Assembly (NCBI RefSeq): GCF_001761325.1
Contig: NZ_CP017478.1
Span: 2,687,501-2,751,500 of the forward strand
Length of the DNA: 64,000 bases
Direction: 5' to 3'
From: Urechidicola croceus
GTDB taxonomy: Bacteria > Bacteroidota > Bacteroidia > Flavobacteriales > Flavobacteriaceae
In this document: positions 55,712 to 64,000 of the stretch, piece after piece
Layout: every line of letters begins with the position of its first letter
Numbering within the stretch: position 1 is the first letter of the stretch
Notes under the pieces: generated by a model
The model's database searches: none
What the model saw: only the letters and a program-made list of their open reading frames with translations
Told to the model about the DNA's origin: nothing
Translations under genes and position numbers: made by a program

Positions 55712-56839
55712 CTATTCTCCCATCAACATAAAACCACCAATAGTCAACACTTTTTTATCTTTTAAATCAATTGTGTTTAAAATTTCAATATAATCTTCAG
55801 ATTGTTTTCCGACTTCCACTTTTGTTTTATCAAAAGTATATTTATTTTCTTTTTGATTATTTAGAACTAATGTATAATAGTTTCCATCAATTTCAGTAAT
55901 CGAATTTTTAGGAAGTGCTAGGCTATTTTTAGATTTCGTGATGATATTAGCATCTACAAACATTCCTGTTACAAAATTCGTGTTTTCATCATCTTGAATA
56001 TGTCCATGAACTTTAATAGTTCTGTTTTTTTCATCAATAGAGGTTCCAACCAAATGAACTTCTGCTTTAAAAACGTCATCGGACGCTTCTGGAATTTTGA
56101 AATTAATAGTTTGATCTTTCTTAATTTTTAAAATGTCTTTTTCAAAAACGGATAATTCTAAATGAATATGATCTGTATTTACAATTTCAATAATTCCTTC
56201 CGAAGGAGAAACATAACTACCATTACTCACATTCACTTTTGTTACAAATCCTGAAATAGGAGCATAGATATTAATTGTTGATGAGATTTTTCCTTGCTCT
56301 ACAGAAGTTGGATTCAAATTCATCATTTTTAATTTTTTACGCAATCCATTATAATGGGCAAGAGAACTTTTATAAGTACTTTCTGCTTTTAAATAATTTT
56401 TTTGCGAAGTAATTTTTTCATTATATAATGTTTGTTGTCTTTCAAATTCAGATTTTAAATAATTCAATTGCTCAGCAACTTCTAAATATTGCTGCTGAAT
56501 TTCTATAAATTCGGTGTTTTCAAGTGTTACAACAAGTTGACCTTTTTTGACTTTATCTCCAATTAATAAAGGAGTTCTCTTAATAAAACCACCGATGAAA
56601 GTGCTAATACTTGCTTTGTTTTGAGGAGGAACATCAATAAAACCATTGGCTTTTACAATTTCATCAAAAGATTGATCTGTAAGTGTTCCTAATTCCATTT
56701 TTTCAGATTCAAATTGAGACTGAGTTACTGTTATTATATTGTCATTAGAAACTAGATTAACTTCTGACTCTGTATTCTTTTCTGACTTTCCACAAGATAC
56801 TAGTACAAGTGAAAAAAGGATGATATATATATGTTTCAT
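55712..56839 (-). CDS. czcB: Periplasmic adaptor (membrane fusion) lipoprotein of an RND metal pump
   Basis: 375 residues with a lipoprotein signal (Cys16 after SLVLVS). The hairpin helices (about 110-175) sit between the two halves of a lipoyl domain (about 75-105 and 190-225: INIYAPISGFVTKVNVSNGSYV), followed by a beta-barrel domain. It bridges the inner-membrane RND pump and the outer-membrane channel. It starts 10 nt after the RND gene. The symbol is by context with the Czc-type RND motif. Confidence 0.9.
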   Translation of the reverse strand: MKHIYIILFSLVLVSCGKSEKNTESEVNLVSNDNIITVTQSQFESEKMELGTLTDQSFDEIVKANGFIDVPPQNKASISTFIGGFIKRTPLLIGDKVKKGQLVVTLENTEFIEIQQQYLEVAEQLNYLKSEFERQQTLYNEKITSQKNYLKAESTYKSSLAHYNGLRKKLKMMNLNPTSVEQGKISSTINIYAPISGFVTKVNVSNGSYVSPSEGIIEIVNTDHIHLELSVFEKDILKIKKDQTINFKIPEASDDVFKAEVHLVGTSIDEKNRTIKVHGHIQDDENTNFVTGMFVDANIITKSKNSLALPKNSITEIDGNYYTLVLNNQKENKYTFDKTKVEVGKQSEDYIEILNTIDLKDKKVLTIGGFMLMGE

Positions 56840-56849
56840 AACTATTCTT

Positions 56850-59800
56850 TTATAAAATTAAATGGTTTATTGCAATAACTGTTTGGTTGTAAAGCTGTAA
56901 ATTATCTAGGTAATTTAATTCAATATCTGTAGCGGTTTCAATGCTTTGTATATATTGAAAAAAGTCAATTTCACCGTGTTTAAAACTGCTTTCGGCTGTT
57001 TTTATAATTTCTTTTGACAAATTTTCACCTTGAGAATCATAATAATTTATGGACGCTTCATGTTGTTGAAGTTTTGCTAAAAGCATATTGTATGCTGCTG
57101 CTAGTTTGGTTTTATAATCATTTTCTTGTTCTTCAATAATTTGCCTTGATATTTTTGAGGCTTTAATTTTTGATGATTTTCCACCAAACAGCAAGGGAAT
57201 TTTAATTCCGAATTGATACCCTCTAATATTGTCATTCAAAGAACTGTTGGTGCCTTGAAAATATTGAGCGTTTAAATCTGGAAGTAACTGCTGTTTTTCT
57301 AGTTTGTATAAGGCATCATAATAGGTCTTTGAGTTTTCAAAATATTGCAATCCAATATTATCTTCCTTTGAAAAAGTATTTAACGGAATTTTTTCTAAAG
57401 GAATAGTTGCAATTGAAAAACTATCAACTTGAACAATTTTTTTAAGTTGTTCATAGTATAAAACGACTTCTTGTTGTGCTTGATTGAACAAGGTCTGTAG
57501 TTGCTTTTGTTTTGATTGTGCAGTAATCATTTCTAAATAATTAGTTTCACCTAATTCAAATTTTCTTTTGGCTGAATGCGCAAAATTCTGATACAAACTA
57601 TCTAAAAACTGATACGTTTTTACTTTGTTTTTAGCATACATCAAATCATAATAAGACAAATAAACGTCTCTTTTTAATTCCTCTAATTTGATATTATAGT
57701 TCGACTGTTCAATGGTGTTTTTAGCAATAGTTACTTTTTTATTGGCAGTATAAACCGTTGGGAATTTAAAATCTTGTTGAATTCCAAAGACGTTTAGTGG
57801 TTCATTGTTAATTGCTAAATTACTTTCGTCACGATTGTAATAGATTGTTGTTTTATCAAAATCAAAAGCACTTCCAATCAATGCTTCTGATTCATCCACT
57901 TTTAAAGCGAATGCTTTTAAACCTGTATTATTTTCAATGGCTAACGCTACTGTTTCTTCAACGGTTAATGTATTATGTTGAGCGTTCATCGAAAAAGAAA
58001 TCAAAAGAATAATTATAGATGCAATTCCTTTTTTAGAAAGTTTAGTTTGTTTTGCTTCAAACCAAGCATATAAAACAGGAAGTACTACCAATGTTAAAAT
58101 AGTTGCTGTCACCAAACCGCCAATAACAACAGTTGCTAAAGGACGTTGAACTTCTGCTCCTGCATTTGTAGAAATAGCCATTGGCAAGAAACCAAGTGCA
58201 GCAGCAGCAGCCGTTAATAAAACTGGACGTAATCTTTCAGTTGTGCCTTTAATAACACGTTCTTTTATATCCATAATTCCATCTTCTTTAAGTTCTTTAA
58301 AATGCTCGATTAATACAATTCCGTTTAACACTGCAATTCCAAAAAGGGCAATAAATCCAACTCCTGCTGAAATACTAAAAGGTAATCCACGAATCCATAA
58401 TAAAAGAATTCCACCTACTGCAGATAACGGAATTGCGGAGTAAACCATCAATGCTTCTTTAACCGAATTAAACGCGAAATACAATAAAATAAATATCAAT
58501 ACCAACGCAATAGGAACAGCAACAAGTAATCTCGCTTTGGCACTTTGTAAGTTCTCAAATTGACCTCCATAGGTAATATTATATCCTGTAGGAAGTTTTA
58601 AATCTCGTTCAATAATTGTTTGCACATCATCTACAACAGATTGTAAATCCCTATTTCTTACATTGATTCCTACAACAATCCTACGTTTGGTATCATCTCT
58701 TGAAATTTTTGCAGGACCTTTAGTGTATGATATTTCAGCTAATTCGTTTAGCGGAATTTTTATTCCAGATGGTGTGTCTACATATAAGTTTTGAAGACTT
58801 TCTAAATTCACACGATGTTGAGTGTCCAGACGCAATACCAAATCAAATCGTTTTTCTCCTTCAAAAACATTTCCAGCAGATTTACCTGCAAATCCCATAG
58901 AAACCAATTCATTTAAATCGGCGATATTCAATCCATAACGTGCAATTTTACTTCGGTTATAGTTCACACTCATTTGAGGTAAACCTTCTACTTTTTCAAC
59001 AGTAATATCTGATGCTCCTTCTACATTTTTAATCAACTCTTTTATTTCATCAGCCTTAGAACTTAAAACAGTCAAATCTTCACCAAAAATTTTAATAGCA
59101 ACATCGGCACGAACTCCAGTAATTAATTCATTGAAACGCATTTCAATAGGTTGTGTGAATTCGACTTCCATTCCAGGAATAATTGCTAAGGCTTCTTTAA
59201 ACTTATCGGCCAATTCATCTTTATTTTTTGCAGATGTCCATTCACGTTTTGGTTTTAATTTAATGATGACATCGGCTTCTTCCATCGACATTGGGTCGGT
59301 TGGAACTTCTGCAGCACCAATTCTACTAACTACTTGATCTACTTCTGGGAAATTATCCAACAGAATTTGCTCAATTTTTGTAGTGATTTCAATGGTTTTA
59401 CTAAGTGAAGTACCCGTTTTTAAAACTGGCTGAATCACAAAATCTCCTTCATCTAATGTTGGAACAAATTCACCACCCATTCTACTAAATAACCAAAGGC
59501 TTGAAGTCAATAAAACAATAGAAAGCGATACAACTATTTTTTTATTAGACAACGCCCAATTAATAACTGGTCGATACCACTTAGTCAGTTTTTTCATCAA
59601 TCTGATAGAAGTATTTTTATCACTTTGTTTAGATGGTTTTAAGAATAGTGAAGAAACAACAGGGATGTATGTCAAACAAAACAGCATTGCACCAATCAAA
59701 GCAAAACTAAATGTCAACGCCATAGGTTTGAACATTTTTCCTTCAACACCACTTAAAGATAAAATAGGTATAAATACTATTAAAATAATAAGTTGTCCAA

Positions 59801-61163
59801 AAATAGCAGAATTCATCATCTTGGATGAACTTTTTAAAGTAATAGCATCGATTTCTACTTGCCTTTCTGTTTTGGAAAGTGAAGTGATATTGGCACTTTG
59901 AGACATAATCCTAAAGGCAATAAATTCAACAATGATTACCGCTCCATCAATTATGATTCCGAAGTCAATGGCTCCTAAACTCATTAAGTTAGCATCAATT
60001 CCAAAAATATTCATAAATGAAATTGCAAATAATAAACTCAATGGAATTACTGACGCTACAACCAATCCTGAACGTAAATTTCCTAGTAAAAGCACCACAA
60101 CAAATATCACAATTAACGAACCTAAAATTAAATTCTCTGCAACTGTAAAAGTTGTTTTCCCAATTAATTCGCTTCGTTCTAAAAATCCGTTGATATACAC
60201 ACCTTCAGGTAGTGTTTTTTGAATTGAGGTAACTCGTTTTTTAACAGCATCAATAATTTTTTTAGAGTTACCATTTTTCAACATCATTACCTGGCCAAGG
60301 ACTTTTTCACCTTCACCGTTTCCCGTAATTGCACCAAATCGAGTTGCACTTCCAAAACCAACTTTTGCAACATCTTTTATGTAAATTGGTAATCCATTAT
60401 TAGATGTAACAACGATATTTTCTATATCATTTAAAGAAGTAACCAATCCTTCACCTCGAACGAAAAACGCTTCATTTGTTTTTTCAATATATCCACCACC
60501 AGCAACACTATTGTTTTGTTCTAATGCTGTATAAATATCAGAAACAACAATATTCATTGCTTTCAATTTTTCAGGATTGATGGCAACTTCGTATTGTTTT
60601 AAAAATCCTCCCCAAGTATTGACTTCAACTACTCCTGAAATTCCGGAAAGTTGGCGTTTGACAATCCAATCTTGAATAGTTCTAAGTTCTGTTGCAGAAT
60701 ATCGATTTTCGTATCCTGGTTTTACATCCAATATATATTGGTAAATTTCTCCCAATCCAGTGGTTATTGGACCCATTTCTGGTGTTCCAAAATTTGCTGG
60801 AATTTTTTCGGAAGCCGATTTTATTTTTTCGGCAATTAATTGTCTTGGTAAATAAGTTCCTAATTTATCCTCAAAAACGATTGTTACTACAGATAAACCA
60901 AACTTTGAAACGGAGCGTATTTCTACAACTCCAGGTAAGTTGGCCATTTCCAATTCGACAGGATAGGTAATAAATTGTTCAACATCTTGAGTAGACAAGT
61001 TTCTTGATGTAGTAATAACTTGTACTTGGTTATTGGTAATGTCTGGAACGGCTCCAATAGGTATTTTTGTTATGGAATAAATTCCGAAACCAATAATAAA
61101 GGCTATAAATAAAAGAATAATAAGTTTATTCTTTAAACTGAATTTTATAATATTTTCTAACAT
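56850..61163 (-). CDS. czcA: Czc-type heavy-metal RND pump fused to a TolC-like channel
   Basis: 1437 residues in two parts. Residues 1-1040 are a full HME-family RND pump with 12 spans (first at 12-31). The TM4 segment D400-F-G-x3-D406-G-A-V has the charge pattern of Czc/Cnr pumps for Zn, Co, Cd or Ni; Cu/Ag pumps usually have DAAIVMIEN. After the last span and a basic KLSKKG linker (1041-1046) comes a hydrophobic stretch ending SMNAQ (1058-1062), just like a flavobacterial signal peptide, then an OEP/TolC-like domain (1062-1437) with two coiled repeats. The channel may thus be released by signal peptidase. A fused channel like this is common in Bacteroidetes. The gene starts 72 nt after the His-rich protein. 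Confidence 0.93.
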   Translation of the reverse strand: MLENIIKFSLKNKLIILLFIAFIIGFGIYSITKIPIGAVPDITNNQVQVITTSRNLSTQDVEQFITYPVELEMANLPGVVEIRSVSKFGLSVVTIVFEDKLGTYLPRQLIAEKIKSASEKIPANFGTPEMGPITTGLGEIYQYILDVKPGYENRYSATELRTIQDWIVKRQLSGISGVVEVNTWGGFLKQYEVAINPEKLKAMNIVVSDIYTALEQNNSVAGGGYIEKTNEAFFVRGEGLVTSLNDIENIVVTSNNGLPIYIKDVAKVGFGSATRFGAITGNGEGEKVLGQVMMLKNGNSKKIIDAVKKRVTSIQKTLPEGVYINGFLERSELIGKTTFTVAENLILGSLIVIFVVVLLLGNLRSGLVVASVIPLSLLFAISFMNIFGIDANLMSLGAIDFGIIIDGAVIIVEFIAFRIMSQSANITSLSKTERQVEIDAITLKSSSKMMNSAIFGQLIILIVFIPILSLSGVEGKMFKPMALTFSFALIGAMLFCLTYIPVVSSLFLKPSKQSDKNTSIRLMKKLTKWYRPVINWALSNKKIVVSLSIVLLTSSLWLFSRMGGEFVPTLDEGDFVIQPVLKTGTSLSKTIEITTKIEQILLDNFPEVDQVVSRIGAAEVPTDPMSMEEADVIIKLKPKREWTSAKNKDELADKFKEALAIIPGMEVEFTQPIEMRFNELITGVRADVAIKIFGEDLTVLSSKADEIKELIKNVEGASDITVEKVEGLPQMSVNYNRSKIARYGLNIADLNELVSMGFAGKSAGNVFEGEKRFDLVLRLDTQHRVNLESLQNLYVDTPSGIKIPLNELAEISYTKGPAKISRDDTKRRIVVGINVRNRDLQSVVDDVQTIIERDLKLPTGYNITYGGQFENLQSAKARLLVAVPIALVLIFILLYFAFNSVKEALMVYSAIPLSAVGGILLLWIRGLPFSISAGVGFIALFGIAVLNGIVLIEHFKELKEDGIMDIKERVIKGTTERLRPVLLTAAAAALGFLPMAISTNAGAEVQRPLATVVIGGLVTATILTLVVLPVLYAWFEAKQTKLSKKGIASIIILLISFSMNAQHNTLTVEETVALAIENNTGLKAFALKVDESEALIGSAFDFDKTTIYYNRDESNLAINNEPLNVFGIQQDFKFPTVYTANKKVTIAKNTIEQSNYNIKLEELKRDVYLSYYDLMYAKNKVKTYQFLDSLYQNFAHSAKRKFELGETNYLEMITAQSKQKQLQTLFNQAQQEVVLYYEQLKKIVQVDSFSIATIPLEKIPLNTFSKEDNIGLQYFENSKTYYDALYKLEKQQLLPDLNAQYFQGTNSSLNDNIRGYQFGIKIPLLFGGKSSKIKASKISRQIIEEQENDYKTKLAAAYNMLLAKLQQHEASINYYDSQGENLSKEIIKTAESSFKHGEIDFFQYIQSIETATDIELNYLDNLQLYNQTVIAINHLIL

Positions 61164-61235
61164 GATTCATATGTAAAAGTAGTTGCAAACTATTGAATAA
61201 CAGTTTGTTAAAAAATGACTTTAATCACGAATGAA

Positions 61236-61625
61236 TTATGTGAATAGTGGTGGATGAAAAACGGAAGGTTTTTCAAAACTAGAAGACGATTCTTTGTAGA
61301 AAAAATTTGAAGGAATTGTTAAAATTGGCTGTGAACCAATTTCGAAATAAATTTTATTAAAAGTAAAAGCAGTATTTACATGTGCACAAGTTTGATGCTT
61401 GTGTTTAAATGGCAAATCCTCATGTTCTTTATGATCATTTTGATGTTGTGCAATTTCATCACCATAATGTTCTGATAAAAACTCGAAAAAACTATCACCA
61501 TATGTTTCTTGGTGATAATCAGCATGTTCCAATAAGACATTTAGTTTTGAAAGATCTTCAAAACTAATGTTAAAACTCTGTACAAGAATTAAACTTGAAA
61601 ATAATATGGAGATTAACTTTGTCAT
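61236..61625 (-). CDS. Small His-rich exported protein heading the metal-efflux operon
   Basis: 129 residues from the ATG at 61625. A signal-like hydrophobic start (LISILFSSLILVQSF) is followed by a His/Glu/Asp-rich core (residues about 34-83: LEHADYHQE, EHYGDEIAQHQNDHKEHED, FKHKHQTCAH), which could bind Zn, Co, Ni or Cu. A TTG 12 bp upstream is inside the -7 box, so the ATG is the true start. Proteins of this size often precede Czc-like pumps in Bacteroidetes; the role (metal buffer, sensor or chaperone) is not known. First gene of the operon. Confidence 0.75.
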   Translation of the reverse strand: MTKLISILFSSLILVQSFNISFEDLSKLNVLLEHADYHQETYGDSFFEFLSEHYGDEIAQHQNDHKEHEDLPFKHKHQTCAHVNTAFTFNKIYFEIGSQPILTIPSNFFYKESSSSFEKPSVFHPPLFT

Positions 61626-61634
61626 ATTGAGTAA

Positions 61635-61678
61635 CAAATTTAATATAAATAATTACATTTTAACGTAACATAAGTTAC
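61635..61678 (-). promoter_or_regulatory. Promoter of the metal-efflux operon with a nearby inverted repeat
   Basis: The minus strand -7 box TAAATTTG (61635-61642) is an exact consensus match ending 9 nt before the ATG at 61625. At 61665-61678 a perfect dyad GTAAC-ATAA-GTTAC lies where the -33 region would be, a possible operator for a metal-responsive regulator. No regulator gene is in view. Confidence 0.5.
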
Positions 61679-61696
61679 TAAAGAAAATTTAATCAA

Positions 61697-64000
61697 TTAA
61701 AAATTTGCTCTTAATTGAACGGTACCTGTATGAATAGTTTTGGAAGTTTCACTTTTTCTTCCCAAATAACTAAAGTTTAAGTCAAGGTATGAAGTAAGTT
61801 TCTGTTGCCATAATAGGCTCCAAGTAAAATTGTTTCCATCTTGAAGACCTTCTAGCATTTGATAAGCAACGGGAGAATTTTGATTACCTGTATATTTATT
61901 TATAAAAAAATTCAATTCAGCATTGAAAGATGTACTCTTATTATTTGAAGTTCGAAAAGAAGCGCCTAATTTATGAGATTCTAAACTTTCCATATTTCCA
62001 ACGATATTGTCTTTGGTTTTATATTCATAAAATAAATCTAAGGACTTATTTTGATTATATATATAAGACAATTTTGGATTAATAGATTTATTGTTTAATT
62101 CATAGTTCCTAGTGCTATAATTTTCTGAAGAATTTGTGTTTTTTGAACTGCTACCTTTTAAATCAAGTAACCAAAAATCACCCATTTTATGGATAAATTG
62201 TAATTGATGAGTATTTAATTTATTTTCTAAATTGTCAATAACTAAACTTGTTTTGTTTTTAGAATTGATATAATTATAAGTTGTAGAATAACGTTGTTTT
62301 CCTCTATTAAAAAAGAGGCTGTTTTTTAAATTATAATTTAACCCTAAAAGATCGTCGCTTTCAACATTAAATGGATTTAAATTAAACTTGTCGTTATCTC
62401 TTTTTTGTTTGTTGTCAATCAAAATAAATGATTGATTTTGAAAGAATGAAAGAATTTTTTTAACTCCACTTTTATTACTCCATTGTTGTGGATTTAAATT
62501 AAGTGATTGGCTGAATTTTGTTTGATGTGTTTGTATATAATTTAAACTAGGTAATGCAACTCTTAAATAGGAGGCTTCATCTTGAAATTGTGCAATTTCA
62601 AATTCGTTTAAATCTTGAATATTGTCGTTGTTATAATCAATCCAAGTATAAAAACCTTGGCCTTGTTCAACTTCTATATAGGTGAATTCTTGTTGTGGTA
62701 AATTTCCAGAAACCGTTTCATAAACAGTATTTAAACTTATAATTCTGTTGAATAATTGCTTGTTGAATATAATTCTTGAATTTAGAGATTTCGTGTCTTC
62801 AAAGTCAACGTTGTCAACAGTTCTGTAATTGGCATATAAGGATAATTTGGTGTCTTTATTTTGAATTAATTGTGAGTTGATGTAATATGTTTTTGAATTG
62901 CTAACTCGTTCTAAAGAATTAGACTTTGTACTATCGTTTAAACGGTAATTATAACCAATTTCAGAAAAAACCTTAGTTGTATCTCCAATTCCAAAGAATG
63001 CTTCATATTCATTAAATCGTTGACTCAAAGGAGATAAATTTTGAGTACTTTTTTCTATACGTTTATTATTTTCAGAATTGATTTTAGTGCCTATCCAACT
63101 TTTTTTAAAATTATATTTTGCATTTGCATTAAGTCGATTGAAGTTATTTTCTTCTAAAGTTGAAATGCTTTTTAATAGACTACTTATTAAGTTAATTTTT
63201 AAATTGTCAAAATGAAGGTTTGCAAAAACATTATGACGATTTCCATCGAAAGAATCACTAAATTTTAATTGTTCAAAATTATAGGATATAATTCCATTTT
63301 CATCATTTGAATAGCCTAAAGTTGCATTTAGTAATTGTTGATCTCCTAAAGGGTTTAGAATGTTCCAATCACGGTTAAATTCTACATTTCTGAAACGTTG
63401 AATACTTTCGAAATTATCGGTAATTGATTCAAAGTTAATGGAAGTTTTTAAATCCCAATTTTTATCAATAAGAGTTTGTTTTAATCCAATTTTGGCAGCA
63501 ATACCATCGTTTAAATCATCATCAATAGATGAAAATAGATTTTGGTCATTTTGACTTAGTCCAATTTCAGCATTTACATTTGTTTTCTCAGTAGGATTGT
63601 AAGAAGCGTGAACAATTGCTAATTGTAATTTGTTTGGTGCTATTAATTGGATGACTGGAGCATAATTACCAGAATTTACACCTACATATTCATAAACTCT
63701 ACCATTAGCAATCGTACTACTTAATTCATAATCACCTTGATTAGTTCCGACATTTGAAAATCGAACATTAAATAATTCATCATCAGGATTGTTGGAAAAA
63801 ACAAAAATTTCTTCGGATCCAACAAATTCTTTTCGATATAAAATTTTGCCTTCGGTATAACTATCGGCTACAGCACTTGGAGCAACCATTAATGACGTGT
63901 CGTTTCCTGCATTTGATAATAATTGTTTTTGGTCATCAGATAAATCTTGTTGTAAAGGTTGATTTTTAGCATCATTCTCTGAATAGAATGATCCGCCGAT
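61697..64000 (-). CDS. Large outer-membrane protein, 5' end missing
   Basis: The frame is open from the right edge of the window to the stop at 61697 (767 codons seen; the start is beyond the edge, and an ATG at 63889 is only internal). The sequence is beta-strand rich with many Asn, Ser and aromatic residues. It contains GQGFYTWIDYNNDNIQDLNEFEIAQFQDEASYLRVALP, a block I recall from a family of about 1000-1100-residue outer-membrane proteins in Flavobacteriia, and ends in RANF with the outer-membrane terminal Phe. Function unknown. It is separated by 71 bp from the metal operon and has its own reading direction, so it is probably not part of it. Confidence 0.7.
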   Translation of the reverse strand: MGGSFYSENDAKNQPLQQDLSDDQKQLLSNAGNDTSLMVAPSAVADSYTEGKILYRKEFVGSEEIFVFSNNPDDELFNVRFSNVGTNQGDYELSSTIANGRVYEYVGVNSGNYAPVIQLIAPNKLQLAIVHASYNPTEKTNVNAEIGLSQNDQNLFSSIDDDLNDGIAAKIGLKQTLIDKNWDLKTSINFESITDNFESIQRFRNVEFNRDWNILNPLGDQQLLNATLGYSNDENGIISYNFEQLKFSDSFDGNRHNVFANLHFDNLKINLISSLLKSISTLEENNFNRLNANAKYNFKKSWIGTKINSENNKRIEKSTQNLSPLSQRFNEYEAFFGIGDTTKVFSEIGYNYRLNDSTKSNSLERVSNSKTYYINSQLIQNKDTKLSLYANYRTVDNVDFEDTKSLNSRIIFNKQLFNRIISLNTVYETVSGNLPQQEFTYIEVEQGQGFYTWIDYNNDNIQDLNEFEIAQFQDEASYLRVALPSLNYIQTHQTKFSQSLNLNPQQWSNKSGVKKILSFFQNQSFILIDNKQKRDNDKFNLNPFNVESDDLLGLNYNLKNSLFFNRGKQRYSTTYNYINSKNKTSLVIDNLENKLNTHQLQFIHKMGDFWLLDLKGSSSKNTNSSENYSTRNYELNNKSINPKLSYIYNQNKSLDLFYEYKTKDNIVGNMESLESHKLGASFRTSNNKSTSFNAELNFFINKYTGNQNSPVAYQMLEGLQDGNNFTWSLLWQQKLTSYLDLNFSYLGRKSETSKTIHTGTVQLRANF

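Noticed and set aside
53682-61625. Copper/silver (Cus) assignment of the pump
   Set aside because: The TM4 motif is D-F-G-x3-D-G-A-V and the ATPase has SPC/HEGST; Cus pumps and Cu ATPases have different motifs.
1-64000. CRISPR arrays, tRNA, rRNA, insertion sequences or prophage
   Set aside because: I saw no regularly spaced repeats, no cloverleaf-like or ribosomal sequence, and no transposase or phage genes on either strand.

Overview
The window looks like ordinary chromosome from a low-GC member of the Bacteroidota, most probably a marine Flavobacteriaceae species. The reasons are: strong A/T codon bias; Bacteroidetes-type -7 boxes (TAnnTTTG) in front of many genes; little use of Shine-Dalgarno sequences; signal peptides ending in AQ; many TonB-dependent receptors and SPII lipoproteins; an sdhC-A-B operon with one cytochrome b subunit; and several protein families seen mainly in flavobacteria. 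I cannot name a genus. I see no tRNA, rRNA, CRISPR array, prophage or insertion sequence.

Layout. 1-1.4 kb: truncated secreted lipoprotein with calcium-type repeats. 1.5-5.9 kb: thiL, then a three-gene operon (alpha/beta hydrolase, VOC protein, ACT-domain protein) divergent from aspartate kinase. 5.9-11.1 kb: aminopeptidase P divergent from sdhCAB. 11.1-14.9 kb: TonB receptor plus beta-propeller phytase, a likely phytate-phosphate operon. 15-18.8 kb: small membrane proteins, an omega-amidase-type nitrilase, and a plsC/acyl-ACP desaturase lipid operon. 18.9-23.1 kb: a second TonB receptor paired with a large lipoprotein of unknown substrate. 23.3-27 kb: pgi, an M23 lipoprotein and a DUF3108-like protein. 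27.1-29.5 kb: Mrp/NFU Fe-S genes with a tryptophan-2,3-dioxygenase-like gene. 29.6-32.5 kb: an alkyltransferase-like protein, trmB, two small conserved membrane-protein genes and upp. 32.6-39.1 kb: a Kbp-like BON-LysM protein, a DMT transporter, yicC-gmk-nadD, then M23-GH3-MOSC. 39.1-45.1 kb: mscL, alr-tdk, a conserved hypothetical, a glycosyltransferase-like gene, an ArsC/Spx-like protein, DinB and a Na+/H+ antiporter. 45.1-51.6 kb: outer-membrane and lipoprotein genes, comF, a methyltransferase, a coiled-coil membrane protein and glyS. 51.7-53.5 kb: three related small outer-membrane proteins. 53.7-61.6 kb: a divalent-metal efflux operon. 61.7 kb to the end: a truncated very large outer-membrane protein.

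Most of the window is housekeeping. The most interesting locus is the metal operon (read right to left). It encodes a His-rich small exported protein, a Czc-type RND pump fused to a TolC-like outer-membrane channel through what looks like an internal signal peptide, a periplasmic adaptor lipoprotein, and a P1B-4-type ATPase. The P-type ATPase could empty the cytoplasm into the periplasm, and the RND/adaptor/channel set could then move the metal out of the cell. Other points worth a look: a glyS gene whose promoter implies a leaderless mRNA; an ACT-domain protein divergent from aspartate kinase; a Cys-less alkyltransferase-like protein; an M23 peptidase with H-x-C instead of H-x-H; and a type II thymidine kinase without its zinc cysteines.
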